NCBI GenBank assembly: GCA_910577575.1
Contig: CAJTOG010000001.1
Location: 129,555 to 193,554 of the forward strand
Length of the DNA: 64,000 nucleotides
Direction: 5' to 3'
DNA from: an uncultured Ruminococcus sp.
GTDB taxonomy: Bacteria > Bacillota > Clostridia > Oscillospirales > Ruminococcaceae
Under the pieces are notes generated by a model. That model did no database searches, was not told where the DNA came from, and saw only the letters and a program-made list of their open reading frames with translations. Both the position numbers and the translations under genes were made by a program. Below are positions 35,284 to 44,305 of this stretch, piece after piece. The stretch's first letter is position 1. Every line of letters starts with the position of its first letter.

Positions 35284-35997
35284 TTAATGATTGTTATGAT
35301 ATTTTTCACGTGTTCTTGCAATACTTTCTTCACTTCTTTTTATCAGATTCAAAAGTGAAGATGAATACTGTGCATAATCTTTCTGGAGTGTAGCTGTTGT
35401 TATGTAGAGCGTATCAGGATTGTTTACACAGTCGTTTCCGTCAACCGGTATACCACTTGATGCTGCTTTTATATCAGCTTCGCTCATGGAAATAATGGCA
35501 TTTGCACTGTCATTGGCAATAACTTTGGGTATTTTGAAAAGTTTCTGGTCATTATGAGGATTGGCATTGTATACAATCCTGAACAGCTTGTATACTGAAA
35601 GCATGAGATAAGAGGAAACCTCTTTGATAAGTGTTATACTTCCTGCCTTCTGTGCGAGGCTGAAAAGCAGGCTTATTGAGTTGTTTATGATACGTCTGTT
35701 GAAATTTATGATTTCAGGTGATGGCATTTTGAGATTATTATTGCCATCATCATCCGGAATATCTTCGATAGTGATAACCTTGCCTTCAGGTTCGGGGGTA
35801 CGTCCGAGCAGATAGTCACATGACACATTGTAGTAATCGGCAATTTTCACAAGAAAGTTAAGACCGCATTCACGTATGCCTTTTTCATAATGAGAAAGAA
35901 GTGCCTGAGAAATTCCAAGGTCGGCAGCAGCTTGTTTCTGACTGATATGACGTTCTTTTCTCTGGAGAGTTATAATACGTGCAAAGTCTGAGTTCAT
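35284..35997 (-). CDS. XRE-family transcriptional regulator
   Basis: The 237-residue protein has an N-terminal helix-turn-helix (about 8-63; RHISQKQAAADLGISQALLSHYEKG) of the Cro/CI/XRE type. It is followed by the linker SCDYLLGRTPEPEG and a helical C-terminal domain of unknown ligand. The YNVSCDYLLGRTP motif is common in clostridial regulators. The start at 35997 is preceded by TTGGAGGAATG-like spacing. Palindromes upstream (36016-36030, 36058-36070) may be its operators. Targets are unknown. Confidence 0.9.
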   Translation of the reverse strand: MNSDFARIITLQRKERHISQKQAAADLGISQALLSHYEKGIRECGLNFLVKIADYYNVSCDYLLGRTPEPEGKVITIEDIPDDDGNNNLKMPSPEIINFNRRIINNSISLLFSLAQKAGSITLIKEVSSYLMLSVYKLFRIVYNANPHNDQKLFKIPKVIANDSANAIISMSEADIKAASSGIPVDGNDCVNNPDTLYITTATLQKDYAQYSSSLLNLIKRSEESIARTREKYHNNH

Positions 35998-36015
35998 GAA
36001 TACATTCCTCCAATT

Positions 36016-36030
36016 TATATGTTACATATA
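36016..36030. promoter_or_regulatory. Candidate operator TATATG-TTA-CATATA
   Basis: A perfect 6-bp inverted repeat with a 3-base spacer 18 bases before the XRE gene start. A second one, ATACAA-A-TTGTAT, is at 36058-36070. Their position between divergent genes suits autoregulation; binding is not shown. Confidence 0.4.
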
Positions 36031-36190
36031 GTATATTTATTATACATTATTATTATAATACAAATTGTATAATATGTAAATATTAATATTATTCAAACTT
36101 TCAATGAACTTTCACTATTTATTTGTTATATTTTGCTATATGTGGCAGAAAATCTGATGTATAAATATTTATTTTTTGAAAGGAAAGAAA

Positions 36191-36844
36191 ATGAAAGGAT
36201 ACAGAATCAGCATTATCCGTCATGGTATGACGGAAGCGAATGAAAAAGGAATTTATATCGGTTCAACAGATATGCCTCTTTCTGCAAAGGGTGCAAGTGA
36301 GCTTGCATCTAAAATGGATGAATTTGATTATCCGTCAGTGCATAAAGTATATACGTCTCCATTATGCAGGTGCAGGGAGACAGCTGAAATTTTATTCCCT
36401 GAAACAGAGACAGAGACGGTTGACGGATTGAGTGAACTGAATCTTGGTGATTTTGAGGGAAAGAGTGTTGACGAACTTATTAACCGTGATGACTATAAAA
36501 CATGGCTCAGGGGTGGAAGCAGTACAAAACCGCCAAATGGTGAAAGCCTTGAAGAGATGACGGCACGCACCTTTTCAGCACTTCATAATATAATTATTGA
36601 TATGATGAATAACGGTTTGACTCATTGTGCCATAATTACTCATTCGGGTATTATTTCAAATCTTTTAAGCTGTTTCGGACTTCCAAAATATGATGCAAAG
36701 TATCTGAATGCAAAAGCAGGAGAAGGATTTGATATTATTGTTACAACTCAAATGTGGCTTAATTCTCAGGCATTTGAAATTCTGGGATATTGTCCTTATG
36801 AAAAGATTCCCGAAGATGATTATGAAGATTGGAGACCTGAATAA
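36191..36844 (+). CDS. Histidine phosphatase family protein
   Basis: A 217-residue phosphoglycerate-mutase-superfamily enzyme with the phospho-histidine motif IIRHGMTEAN (His10 region), YIGSTDMPLS, a central TSPLCRCRETAEI, LNLGDFEGKS and the second catalytic His in IITHSGIISNLL. It is too short and has the wrong insertions for glycolytic Pgm; alpha-ribazole phosphatase-like or general phosphatase activity is likely. ATG 36191 follows AAAGGAAAG. Confidence 0.85.
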   Translation: MKGYRISIIRHGMTEANEKGIYIGSTDMPLSAKGASELASKMDEFDYPSVHKVYTSPLCRCRETAEILFPETETETVDGLSELNLGDFEGKSVDELINRDDYKTWLRGGSSTKPPNGESLEEMTARTFSALHNIIIDMMNNGLTHCAIITHSGIISNLLSCFGLPKYDAKYLNAKAGEGFDIIVTTQMWLNSQAFEILGYCPYEKIPEDDYEDWRPE

Positions 36845-36896
36845 TTTACCTTGATTTTCATATAATAACGGCAAATCTTTCAAAGAGGTGCTTATT

Positions 36897-37721
36897 ATGA
36901 AGGCATGGGAGCTTATCGGTTATTCACGGCAAAAAATAAAGGGCAGACGCAGGGAAGCTTTTTTTATATGTATTCTGCCATTGTGTGCGGATTTATTTTT
37001 TCGCATTGCAGAGGCAGCTTTATACAGTATAATGCTTTATCTGGAAGTTATTAATCCCTCAGAACTTTTTACCGGAAAAAGTATAGAACAGCTTGTAATT
37101 GCAGTTATTTTTACTGTTTCACGCTGGCTTGTTTCTGCACCGCTTTATTGTGCTTCAGCGTTAAGACTGAGGGAATTTATTTCAGAATCAGAGAATAAAA
37201 CATTTGTTTCTGATATGCTTTTAAGCTGGAGATTTATAAGACGCAGTATATCATCATTTATCTTCAGCAAGTTAATAAGTGCATTATCGCTTGTCCCTGC
37301 CATTATTTCAGGATATTACCTGATTGACTTGCTTTCGTCAGGTGCAGGCAGCAGGGAAATTATTATTGCTTCAAATGCGGCGGCTGTTTTTATTATTTCA
37401 TTGATACTTTGGTGTGCTGTTCAGCTGAATCTTGCAGCAGTACCGTTTCTGCTTGCTGAATTTCCTGAAAAAAGCGGAGCAGGTGCAGTATTTTTGTCAT
37501 TTAAGTTCATGCGTGGACGAAGAAAAACGGTATTCAGCTTATGGCTTATATTTTTACTGCCTATGCTGCTTATTGTCACTGTTCCGTTCCTTATATCTGA
37601 ACTTTCATCCGCTTATGCTTTTGGAATTTCTATTTTTTTAAAGGAAGATGAATATTCGGGCTATCAGAAAAAACACTTGTTTTCTTTGAAAAAATCAATC
37701 AGACTCAGGAGAAATTTATGA
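36897..37721 (+). CDS. Polytopic membrane protein of unknown function
   Basis: A 274-residue protein with about five or six hydrophobic segments and a basic C terminus (KKSIRLRRNL). The layout, with a conserved-looking charged N terminus and RRSISSFIFSKL before a membrane span, resembles DUF975-type clostridial membrane proteins, but I cannot confirm the family. ATG 36897 follows AGAGGTG. Its stop overlaps the next gene by four bases, so it is co-transcribed with the pseudouridine synthase. Confidence 0.65.
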   Translation: MKAWELIGYSRQKIKGRRREAFFICILPLCADLFFRIAEAALYSIMLYLEVINPSELFTGKSIEQLVIAVIFTVSRWLVSAPLYCASALRLREFISESENKTFVSDMLLSWRFIRRSISSFIFSKLISALSLVPAIISGYYLIDLLSSGAGSREIIIASNAAAVFIISLILWCAVQLNLAAVPFLLAEFPEKSGAGAVFLSFKFMRGRRKTVFSLWLIFLLPMLLIVTVPFLISELSSAYAFGISIFLKEDEYSGYQKKHLFSLKKSIRLRRNL

Positions 37722-38560
37722 GCAGAATTATATTTACTGTAGAATCAGAAAACCCTGTTGCTTTGCAGGAATATTTAAAAAACAACTGTAAAGTTTCCCG
37801 CAGGCTTATTCAGAAACTTAAGAACACTGACGGCGGAATTACCTGTAACGGTGGATTTGTCCGTACTGTTGATACTGTTCATCAAGGTGATATAATTGAA
37901 TTTAACATAAATGACGAAAATGAGATTGAACCGAATGGAAATCTAAGGGCAGAGATTGCTTTTGAGAACGAAAGTATTGTTATTTTTGATAAGCCGAGCG
38001 GTATGCCCGTGCATCCGTCTGTCAGGCACAGAAATGATACATTGGGCAACTTATTTGCCTATTTGTATCCTGATTTGACATTTCGTCCGGTTAACAGGCT
38101 GGACAAGGATACATCAGGTTTATGTATTGTTGCCAAAAATCCATATGCAGCGAATCTTATACAGGGAAACTGTAAAAAAGTTTATTTTGCAGCAGTTCAT
38201 GGGATTATCAAGGGAAATGGTGTCATAAATGCCCCGATAGCAAGGGAAAAGGAAAGCATAATTGTCCGCTGTGTACGTGATGACGGACAGTATGCCGTTA
38301 CATATTATAAAAATATAAAATCAAATGAAAAATATACGCTTCTTGAAATAAATCTTGAAACGGGACGTACACATCAGATACGTGTACATTTTGCGTATAT
38401 CGGAAATCCACTGGCAGGAGATGACTTATACGGCGGAAAGCGTGATGATATATCACGGCAGGCACTTCACTGTGGAAAAATAAGTTTCTGCCTGCCCGAA
38501 ACAGACGAGAATATAACGGTAAGCTCTGAGCTTCCGTATGATATTAATTCATTATTTTAA
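37718..38560 (+). CDS. RluA-family pseudouridine synthase
   Basis: A 280-residue enzyme converting uridine to pseudouridine in rRNA or tRNA. An N-terminal S4-like segment (RRLIQKLKNTDGGITCNG) precedes the catalytic domain with VNRLDKDTSGLCIVAK (catalytic Asp in RLDKDTSG), IVIFDKPSGMPVHPS and LETGRTHQIRVHFAYIGNPLAGDDLYG. Several RluA-type paralogues exist in clostridia, so the exact target site is not assignable. Confidence 0.92.
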   Translation: MSRIIFTVESENPVALQEYLKNNCKVSRRLIQKLKNTDGGITCNGGFVRTVDTVHQGDIIEFNINDENEIEPNGNLRAEIAFENESIVIFDKPSGMPVHPSVRHRNDTLGNLFAYLYPDLTFRPVNRLDKDTSGLCIVAKNPYAANLIQGNCKKVYFAAVHGIIKGNGVINAPIAREKESIIVRCVRDDGQYAVTYYKNIKSNEKYTLLEINLETGRTHQIRVHFAYIGNPLAGDDLYGGKRDDISRQALHCGKISFCLPETDENITVSSELPYDINSLF

Positions 38561-38575
38561 CAGGAGGAAATCATT

Positions 38576-39052
38576 ATGGAAAAAATTTCAAGTTTTCAGG
38601 TAGACCATACAAAATTCGGAGTTGGTATGTATATATCAAGAATTGATGATGATATTATTACTTATGATATAAGAATGGTGAAACCAAATGGCGGAAAGTA
38701 TATTTCAAGTCCGTCTCTTCATACTATAGAACATCTTTTTGCAACATATGCACGAAGCAGCTGTTTTGGGGACAGAGTTGTATATGTTGGACCGATGGGA
38801 TGCCGTACCGGATTTTATCTGCTTACAAGAGACAGTCTTCCTGCTGAAAAGGCAATCCGTCTTGTACGTGACGCTTTCAGATTTATCTCTGAATTTGATG
38901 GCATTGTACCTGGAAGCAGCATTGAGGAATGCGGAAATTATCTTGAACATGATGTTGAATCAGCAAGAAAAGATGTTCTTCCACTTCTTGGAAAACTTGA
39001 GAATTATACATCTGAAATGCTGAATTATAGCTATCATATTAAAAAAAGATAA
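38576..39052 (+). CDS. luxS: S-ribosylhomocysteine lyase LuxS
   Basis: Splits S-ribosylhomocysteine into homocysteine and DPD, the precursor of autoinducer-2. The 158-residue protein has HTIEH (H49, E52, H53), the catalytic C76 in GPMGCRTGF and the metal ligand C119 in ECGNYLEHD. All key residues are present. ACAGGAGG precedes the ATG. No pfs (SAH nucleosidase) gene lies in the window. Confidence 0.96.
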   Translation: MEKISSFQVDHTKFGVGMYISRIDDDIITYDIRMVKPNGGKYISSPSLHTIEHLFATYARSSCFGDRVVYVGPMGCRTGFYLLTRDSLPAEKAIRLVRDAFRFISEFDGIVPGSSIEECGNYLEHDVESARKDVLPLLGKLENYTSEMLNYSYHIKKR

Positions 39053-39113
39053 TTGAAAATTTGTGCATCAATACAAAAAAATTCTTGAAATTCAAAAATG
39101 ATTGCTTATCTTA

Positions 39114-39141
39114 TTGTATTTTTTCTGAAAAGTGGTATAAT
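39114..39141 (+). promoter_or_regulatory. Probable sigma-A promoter of the M23 peptidase gene
   Basis: TTGTAT (39114-39119), a 16-base spacer and TATAAT (39136-39141), about 50 bases before the gene. Confidence 0.7.
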
Positions 39142-39190
39142 GTAAGTTATAACTGATTTTCAGACGGAATCTGATAAGGAGTGCATAAAA

Positions 39191-40912
39191 TTGAATTTTT
39201 TACAAAAAATCGAAAGATTGGCTGTTTCACTGTCCGTCAGGGCAGGACTTTGTACATTGAAACTTATAGCTGAAATTCTTCTTGCAATTATAAAAATAAT
39301 AAAATTTGTTTTTTCAGAATTTTTGGAAGTATTCAAAGCAATAGGCAGGGGAATTGTCTGGATATTCAAGGAATTTACTGAACCATACAAAAACAGGGTA
39401 AGACTTTCCAATGAACTTGCCAAAGAAATAAAATATGCTAAAAAAGAAGGAAAGCTTGCATATATCAAGGCGATAATCAGGTTTATGGGTTCTTTTCTTT
39501 TTGGTGAGGACGGTGTATGCTATACAGCTTTTAATTATATTCTTCCAATTGTTTCAGTTGCTTTTCTTGTTGGTATTGTAAAATACGGTTCAAGTCTTGA
39601 ATATGGCATAGCCGTTGAATATAATGGTAAGGAGCTTGGCATTATTTCAGCTGAAACAGAATTTGAAACGGCTGAAAGAGATGTTCAGCAGCGTATTTCC
39701 TATTCTGCAAATGAACAGGCAATTGACTTGTCTGCTAAATTTTCACTCAGAATAATATCCAATGAAGATAAATTTGTAAGTCCCAGTCAACTTGCTGATA
39801 AGATGCTTGCTGCATCTGATGAAGAACTGACAGAGGCCTATGGCATATATATTGATGGAAATTTTATAGGTGCTGTTCGCAACAGGGATGAAATACAGTC
39901 GGTTCTTGATGAAAGGCTTCTTAATTATGATGTTGATGGTGTTGTAAGGGATGTTTCTTATGTGAATAAAATTGATTATACACAGGGAATCTATCTTTTG
40001 AGTAGTATTAAAAGTGAACAGGAAGTTATTGAACTTCTCACTTCACAGAAAGAAAAAAGACACGCTTATGTCGTTCAGGAAGATGATACTATTGTAAGCG
40101 TCCTTCAAAAATACGGCATGGATTTAGATGAATTTAATAATCTTAATCCTGATATTGAAGACGGAATAGAAAGCGGTCAGATGCTTAATGTTATTGAAAG
40201 GGAGAGCTATCTGCCGATTAAGTATATAAAAGAAACAGAAAATCTTTCTTTTATTGATTATGAAACTGTTGAAGTTGAAACAAGTTCTTTGAATGTTGGT
40301 ATACGTTCAGTTCTTGTAAAGGGTGAAAGAGGAGAGAAAAAGACTAAGTTTGAGATAACTTATGTTGATGGCAAAGAAGCCTCACGCAAGGTTCTGAGCA
40401 GTGTTACTACAAAAAGTCCTGTCACCGAAACTATTGGTTTGGGGACTTATTCCGCTATGCCTGACAGTCCTGAGACTGTTTATCTTGGTTCACCGCTTAC
40501 AGGCACGGGAGAAATGAGCTGGCCTGTTGATGGCGGATGGATAAGTGACCCGTTCATTAGTGACAGAAACCATAAGGGACTTGACATAGCAGCTTCTGAA
40601 GGAGCTGAAATATATGCCGCTCAGGAAGGCACAGTAGTTGCTGCTGGCTGGAATTCAGGCGGATACGGAAATGTTGTTATGATTGAGCATGACAATGGAT
40701 ATGCAACAGTATATGCACATATGCTTTATGTATATGCAGTTGAAGGACAATATGTTTCAAGAGGACAACTTATCGGATTTGTCGGAACTACCGGAGATTC
40801 TACAGGTAATCATTGCCACTTTGAAGTGCGTTATCAGGGCATATGCTTAGACCCGACAACTTTTCTGAATACTGTTGATATGCAGCGTCCGAAAGAAGAA
40901 GAGTATAATTGA
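39191..40912 (+). CDS. M23 metallopeptidase with LysM and G5 domains
   Basis: A 573-residue cell-wall hydrolase candidate. A basic N-terminal cytoplasmic part with amphipathic segments precedes a membrane anchor near 118-138. Then come a LysM-like segment (VVQEDDTIVSVLQKYGMDLDE), a G5 domain (about 345-430) and the C-terminal M23 domain with HKGLDIA (zinc His and Asp) and the HCHFEVR motif. It likely cuts peptidoglycan cross-links outside the membrane; intact zinc ligands favour activity. The start is TTG after AAGGAG. This order is close to SpoIIQ-like and other clostridial M23 proteins. Confidence 0.9.
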   Translation: MNFLQKIERLAVSLSVRAGLCTLKLIAEILLAIIKIIKFVFSEFLEVFKAIGRGIVWIFKEFTEPYKNRVRLSNELAKEIKYAKKEGKLAYIKAIIRFMGSFLFGEDGVCYTAFNYILPIVSVAFLVGIVKYGSSLEYGIAVEYNGKELGIISAETEFETAERDVQQRISYSANEQAIDLSAKFSLRIISNEDKFVSPSQLADKMLAASDEELTEAYGIYIDGNFIGAVRNRDEIQSVLDERLLNYDVDGVVRDVSYVNKIDYTQGIYLLSSIKSEQEVIELLTSQKEKRHAYVVQEDDTIVSVLQKYGMDLDEFNNLNPDIEDGIESGQMLNVIERESYLPIKYIKETENLSFIDYETVEVETSSLNVGIRSVLVKGERGEKKTKFEITYVDGKEASRKVLSSVTTKSPVTETIGLGTYSAMPDSPETVYLGSPLTGTGEMSWPVDGGWISDPFISDRNHKGLDIAASEGAEIYAAQEGTVVAAGWNSGGYGNVVMIEHDNGYATVYAHMLYVYAVEGQYVSRGQLIGFVGTTGDSTGNHCHFEVRYQGICLDPTTFLNTVDMQRPKEEEYN

Positions 40913-40922
40913 AATTTATCAG

Positions 40923-40957
40923 TATCTCCCTGAATTTTGTCAGGGAGATATTTTTTG
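40923..40957 (+). terminator. Terminator after the M23 peptidase gene
   Basis: TATCTCCCTGA (40923-40933) pairs with TCAGGGAGATA (40940-40950), followed by TTTTTTG. Confidence 0.95.
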
Positions 40958-41023
40958 TTAATAATTGCTAAAAACCAATGAAAAAATTTTATATATTTTT
41001 ATGTCATAATTTTAAGATAATGC

Positions 41024-41052
41024 TTGCAATATTATAACAGATGTGATATAAT
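41024..41052 (+). promoter_or_regulatory. Promoter of the S10-spc-alpha ribosomal operon
   Basis: TTGCAA (41024-41029), a 17-base spacer and TATAAT (41047-41052). Transcription would begin near 41060, about 330 bases before rpsJ. Confidence 0.85.
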
Positions 41053-41059
41053 ATTCATG

Positions 41060-41387
41060 TTGAGTTTAGCATATTTTTAAATGTGCTTGCTGTGAAGATA
41101 TGCGTTGAAGCAAAAGGTTGCTGCCGGTGCGGCAGGTAATTTTTGCGGAGTATGTCCGATTTTAAACCGGGCGAATGGGATAGTGGACACTGTTTGTGGA
41201 TTTTTGAAATATACTTTTTAATGTTAGTATATAGTCAATAATGCTCTGTCTGCATATAAAAATATCCTTATCTGCTCGAAAATATTATTTTTTCGAGTTT
41301 TTTTAATCAGATACGGAAGAAACACTCGGCAACGTGTGCAATCCCAGTCAACGTCCCCAGAAAAATTCTTAAGGAGGCGAAAAAACA
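41060..41387 (+). ncRNA. Structured leader of the ribosomal operon with attenuator-like hairpin
   Basis: The 475-base gap before rpsJ is not coding. Its transcript can form GCAAAA (41110-41115) with TTTTGC (41141-41146) enclosing CTGCCG/CGGCAG (41121-41135), and TGTCC with GGACA further on. At 41275-41304 a hairpin CTCGAAAA/TTTTCGAG followed by seven T looks like an intrinsic terminator well before the rpsJ RBS. This arrangement suggests cis control of the operon, perhaps by a ribosomal protein. It could belong to a known ribosomal-leader class. Confidence 0.65.
41275..41304 (+). terminator. Terminator-like hairpin inside the rpsJ leader
   Basis: CTCGAAAA (41275-41282), a short loop, TTTTCGAG (41290-41297), then TTTTTTT. 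It lies downstream of the promoter and upstream of rpsJ, so full termination here would silence the operon; conditional readthrough is expected. Confidence 0.8.
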
Positions 41388-41702
41388 ATGGCAGTCAACG
41401 AAAAAATCAGATTCAAGGTTAAAGGCTATGACCATGCTACAGTTGATATTGCAGCAGCTAAGATTGTTGATGCAGCTAAAAGAAGTGGAGCAAGAGTTTC
41501 AGGTCCTATTCCGCTCCCTACAAAAAAGGAAGTTGTTACTATTCTCCGTGCTGTACACAAATATAAGGATAGCCGTGAGCAGTTCGAGATGAGAACTCAT
41601 AAGAGACTTATTGATGTTATCCGTCCGACAGAAAAGACAACTGCTGCTCTTGATAAGCTTGAAATCCCAGCAGGCGTTGAAGTTGTTATGGAAGTTAAGT
41701 AA
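41388..41702 (+). CDS. rpsJ: 30S ribosomal protein S10
   Basis: A 104-residue S10 with the typical KGYDHATVDIAAAKIVD and the C-terminal RPTEKTTAALDKL. First gene of the super-operon, with a strong AAGGAGGCG. S10 binds the head of the 30S subunit and also acts with NusB in antitermination. Confidence 0.98.
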   Translation: MAVNEKIRFKVKGYDHATVDIAAAKIVDAAKRSGARVSGPIPLPTKKEVVTILRAVHKYKDSREQFEMRTHKRLIDVIRPTEKTTAALDKLEIPAGVEVVMEVK

Positions 41703-41739
41703 TTAACTTAAATAAAACGTCTGAAAATTATCGTTCGGG

Positions 41740-41790
41740 AAACGGAATGGCGGTAGTCCGCCGGTCATGTTAATGCAGAAATGTATTAAC
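41740..41790 (+). other. Intercistronic hairpins between rpsJ and rplC
   Basis: The 114-base gap has GGCGG-TAGT-CCGCC (41749-41762) and TTAATGCA-GAAA-TGTATTAA (41770-41789). Neither has a T run. They could be RNA processing or stabilising elements or a ribosomal protein binding site. Confidence 0.45.
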
Positions 41791-41816
41791 CAATAACCTT
41801 ATAGGAGGAAATGAAA

Positions 41817-42449
41817 ATGCAGAAAGGCATTATCGGTAAGAAAATCGGTATGACACAGATTTTCGATGAAACAGGAAAAGTTGTTCCTGTAACAGTTGTT
41901 GAAGCTGGTCCATGTGTTGTCGTTCAGAAAAAAACCGTTGAAAACGACGGATATGCTGCACTTCAGCTTGGCTTTGGCGACGTAAAGGTTCAGAGAGTGA
42001 ACAAGCCTATGAAAGGTCATTTTGACAAGGCAGATGTTGCTTGCAAGAAAACTCTAAAAGAATTTAGACTTGACGACTGCGATGCTCTTAACGTAGGCGA
42101 TATCGTAAAAGCTGATACTTTTGCAGTAGGTGACGCAATTGATGTTGTAGGCACAAGCAAGGGTAAGGGCTTCCAGGGTGCAATCAAGCGTCATAATCAG
42201 CACAGACTTAAAGAAACTCATGGTACAGGTCCTGTTCACAGACAGGCTGGTTCAATGGGTGCATGTTCTTCACCTTCAAGAATTTTCAAGGGCAAGGGCA
42301 TGGCAGGTCACATGGGCGCAGAACAGGTTACTGTTCAGAATCTCGAAATAGTTAAAATAGATACAGAAAATAATCTCATCGCTATCAAGGGTGCAGTTCC
42401 CGGTCCTAAGGGCGGAATCGTTTATATCGTTGACAGCGTTAAGGCTTAA
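41817..42449 (+). CDS. rplC: 50S ribosomal protein L3
   Basis: 210 residues with GKKIGMTQIFDE and the RQAGSMGACSSPSRIFKGKGMAGHMG loop that reaches the peptidyl transferase centre; the Gln here is the residue methylated in some bacteria. ATG 41817 is chosen over 41811 because AGGAGG (41803-41808) is eight bases away. Confidence 0.98.
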   Translation: MQKGIIGKKIGMTQIFDETGKVVPVTVVEAGPCVVVQKKTVENDGYAALQLGFGDVKVQRVNKPMKGHFDKADVACKKTLKEFRLDDCDALNVGDIVKADTFAVGDAIDVVGTSKGKGFQGAIKRHNQHRLKETHGTGPVHRQAGSMGACSSPSRIFKGKGMAGHMGAEQVTVQNLEIVKIDTENNLIAIKGAVPGPKGGIVYIVDSVKA

Positions 42450-42466
42450 GGAAGGAGGAAACGTAA

Positions 42467-43090
42467 ATGTCTACAATTTCAGTATTTGATATGGCTGGCA
42501 ATCAGGTTTCCGAAACAGAGCTTAATGACGCAGTTTTCGGAATCACTCCTAATGAAGGCGTAATGCACGCTATGGTAGTAAATTATCTTGCTAACCAGAG
42601 ACAGGGTACACAGTCAACTCTTACAAGAACAGAAGTAAGAGGAGGCGGAAGAAAACCTTGGAGACAGAAAGGCACAGGTCATGCAAGACAGGGTTCAACA
42701 CGTGCTCCGCAGTGGTATCACGGCGGTGTTGCTCTCGGACCTAAACCAAGAGATTACAGATATGCTCTCAATAAGAAAGTAAGAAGACTTGCTATGAAGT
42801 CTGCTCTTTCAACCAAAGTTCTTGATAACAATATGATTGTTCTTGATTCACTTAATCTTGATTCTTTCAAGACAAAGACAGTTGTTGAGATGCTCAAGGC
42901 TCTCGGAGTAAACGGCAAGGCTCTTATCGTTACTGCTGAAGCTGATACAAAGGTAGTAAAGAGTGCAGCTAATATCCCTGGTGTTAAAACTGCTGCTGTC
43001 AATACTCTTAATGTTTACGATATTCTCAACTATGATAAATTTATCGTTGTTAAGAATGCCGTTGGAAAGATTGAGGAGGTTTACGCATAA
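42467..43090 (+). CDS. rplD: 50S ribosomal protein L4
   Basis: 207 residues with the exit-tunnel loop TRTEVRGGGRKPWRQKGTG. In E. coli L4 represses its own operon through the S10 leader; whether L4 acts on the leader seen here is unknown. AGGAGG precedes the start and the stop overlaps rplW (TAATG). Confidence 0.98.
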   Translation: MSTISVFDMAGNQVSETELNDAVFGITPNEGVMHAMVVNYLANQRQGTQSTLTRTEVRGGGRKPWRQKGTGHARQGSTRAPQWYHGGVALGPKPRDYRYALNKKVRRLAMKSALSTKVLDNNMIVLDSLNLDSFKTKTVVEMLKALGVNGKALIVTAEADTKVVKSAANIPGVKTAAVNTLNVYDILNYDKFIVVKNAVGKIEEVYA

Positions 43091-43383
43091 TGAAAACTGC
43101 TCAGGATATTATCATCAAGCCCGTTATTACTGAAAAGTCAATGGACGGACTTCAGGAAGGAAAGTATACCTTCAAAGTTGCTAAAGATGCCACAAAGCCT
43201 GAAATCAAGAAGGCTGTGGAAAAGCTCTTCAATGTTGAAGTTGCAAAAGTTACAACTATGAACGTTAAGGGCAAGATGAAGCGTGTCGGCAGATATGAAG
43301 GCATGACTGCTTCATGGAAGAAGGCTGTTGTTACTCTTACACCGGATTCAAAGACTATTGAATTCTTTGAGGGTATGTATTAA
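43090..43383 (+). CDS. rplW: 50S ribosomal protein L23
   Basis: 97 residues with IIKPVITEKSM and KYTFKVAKDATKPEIKKAVEKLF. L23 lies at the exit tunnel and docks trigger factor and SRP. Start coupled to the rplD stop. A GGGAG/CTCCC hairpin occupies the gap before rplB. Confidence 0.98.
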   Translation: MKTAQDIIIKPVITEKSMDGLQEGKYTFKVAKDATKPEIKKAVEKLFNVEVAKVTTMNVKGKMKRVGRYEGMTASWKKAVVTLTPDSKTIEFFEGMY

Positions 43384-43451
43384 TTAAGACAGACCTTTGT
43401 ATGGGAGTGATGCTCCCGCAAATAATGCATTATAACAAGGAGTTGAAATAA

Positions 43452-44285
43452 ATGGCTATTAAAACATATAAGCCAACTACCCCTTCAAGACGACAGATGA
43501 CTGTAACAGACTATTCTGTTCTTTCAAAGGTAGAGCCGGAAAAGAGCCTTCTTGAACCTCTTAAGAAGAAATCAGGAAGAAACAGCTACGGCAGAATCAC
43601 AGTTCGTCACAGAGGCGGCGGTAACAGAAGAAAATACCGTGTAATTGATTTCAAGCGTGATAAGGACAACATGATTGCTACTGTTCTTACTCTTGAATAT
43701 GACCCAAACAGAAGTGCATTCATCGCTCTTGTTCAGTATGAGGACGGTGAAAAGAGATACATTCTTGCTCCAAACGGCCTTAAGGTTGGCGACAAGATTG
43801 AATCCGGTTCAGAGGCTGATATAAAGCCGGGTAATGCTCTCAAGCTCGCTGATATTCCTGTTGGTACATTTATCCACGCTATTGAGCTTTATCCTGGTAA
43901 GGGTGCACAGCTCGTAAGAAGTGCAGGAAATCAGGCACAGCTCATGGGTAAGGAAGACAAGTATGCTCTTGTAAGACTTCCTTCAGGCGAAATGAGAAAA
44001 GTTCCGATTGATTGCAGAGCTGCTGTCGGACAGGTTTCAAATATCGACCACGAAAACGTTAATTATGGTAAGGCAGGAAGGGTTCGCAATATGGGTTGGA
44101 GACCGACTGTAAGAGGTTCAGTTATGAACCCGTGCGACCATCCACACGGAGGCGGTGAAGGTAAATCACCAGTCGGCAGACCAGGACCTGTTACACCTTG
44201 GGGTAAACCTGCTCTTGGTTACAAGACACGTAAAAAGCACCACAGAACAGATAAATTTATCGTAAAGCGTCGTAATGGTAAATAA
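43452..44285 (+). CDS. rplB: 50S ribosomal protein L2
   Basis: 277 residues with RNSYGRITVRHRGGGNRRKYR and the C-terminal MNPCDHPHGGGEGKSPVGRPGP-type segment near the peptidyl transferase centre, including the conserved HPHGGGEG. AAGGAG precedes ATG. Confidence 0.98.
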   Translation: MAIKTYKPTTPSRRQMTVTDYSVLSKVEPEKSLLEPLKKKSGRNSYGRITVRHRGGGNRRKYRVIDFKRDKDNMIATVLTLEYDPNRSAFIALVQYEDGEKRYILAPNGLKVGDKIESGSEADIKPGNALKLADIPVGTFIHAIELYPGKGAQLVRSAGNQAQLMGKEDKYALVRLPSGEMRKVPIDCRAAVGQVSNIDHENVNYGKAGRVRNMGWRPTVRGSVMNPCDHPHGGGEGKSPVGRPGPVTPWGKPALGYKTRKKHHRTDKFIVKRRNGK

Positions 44286-44305
44286 TCGAAGGGAGGAACT
44301 GAATA

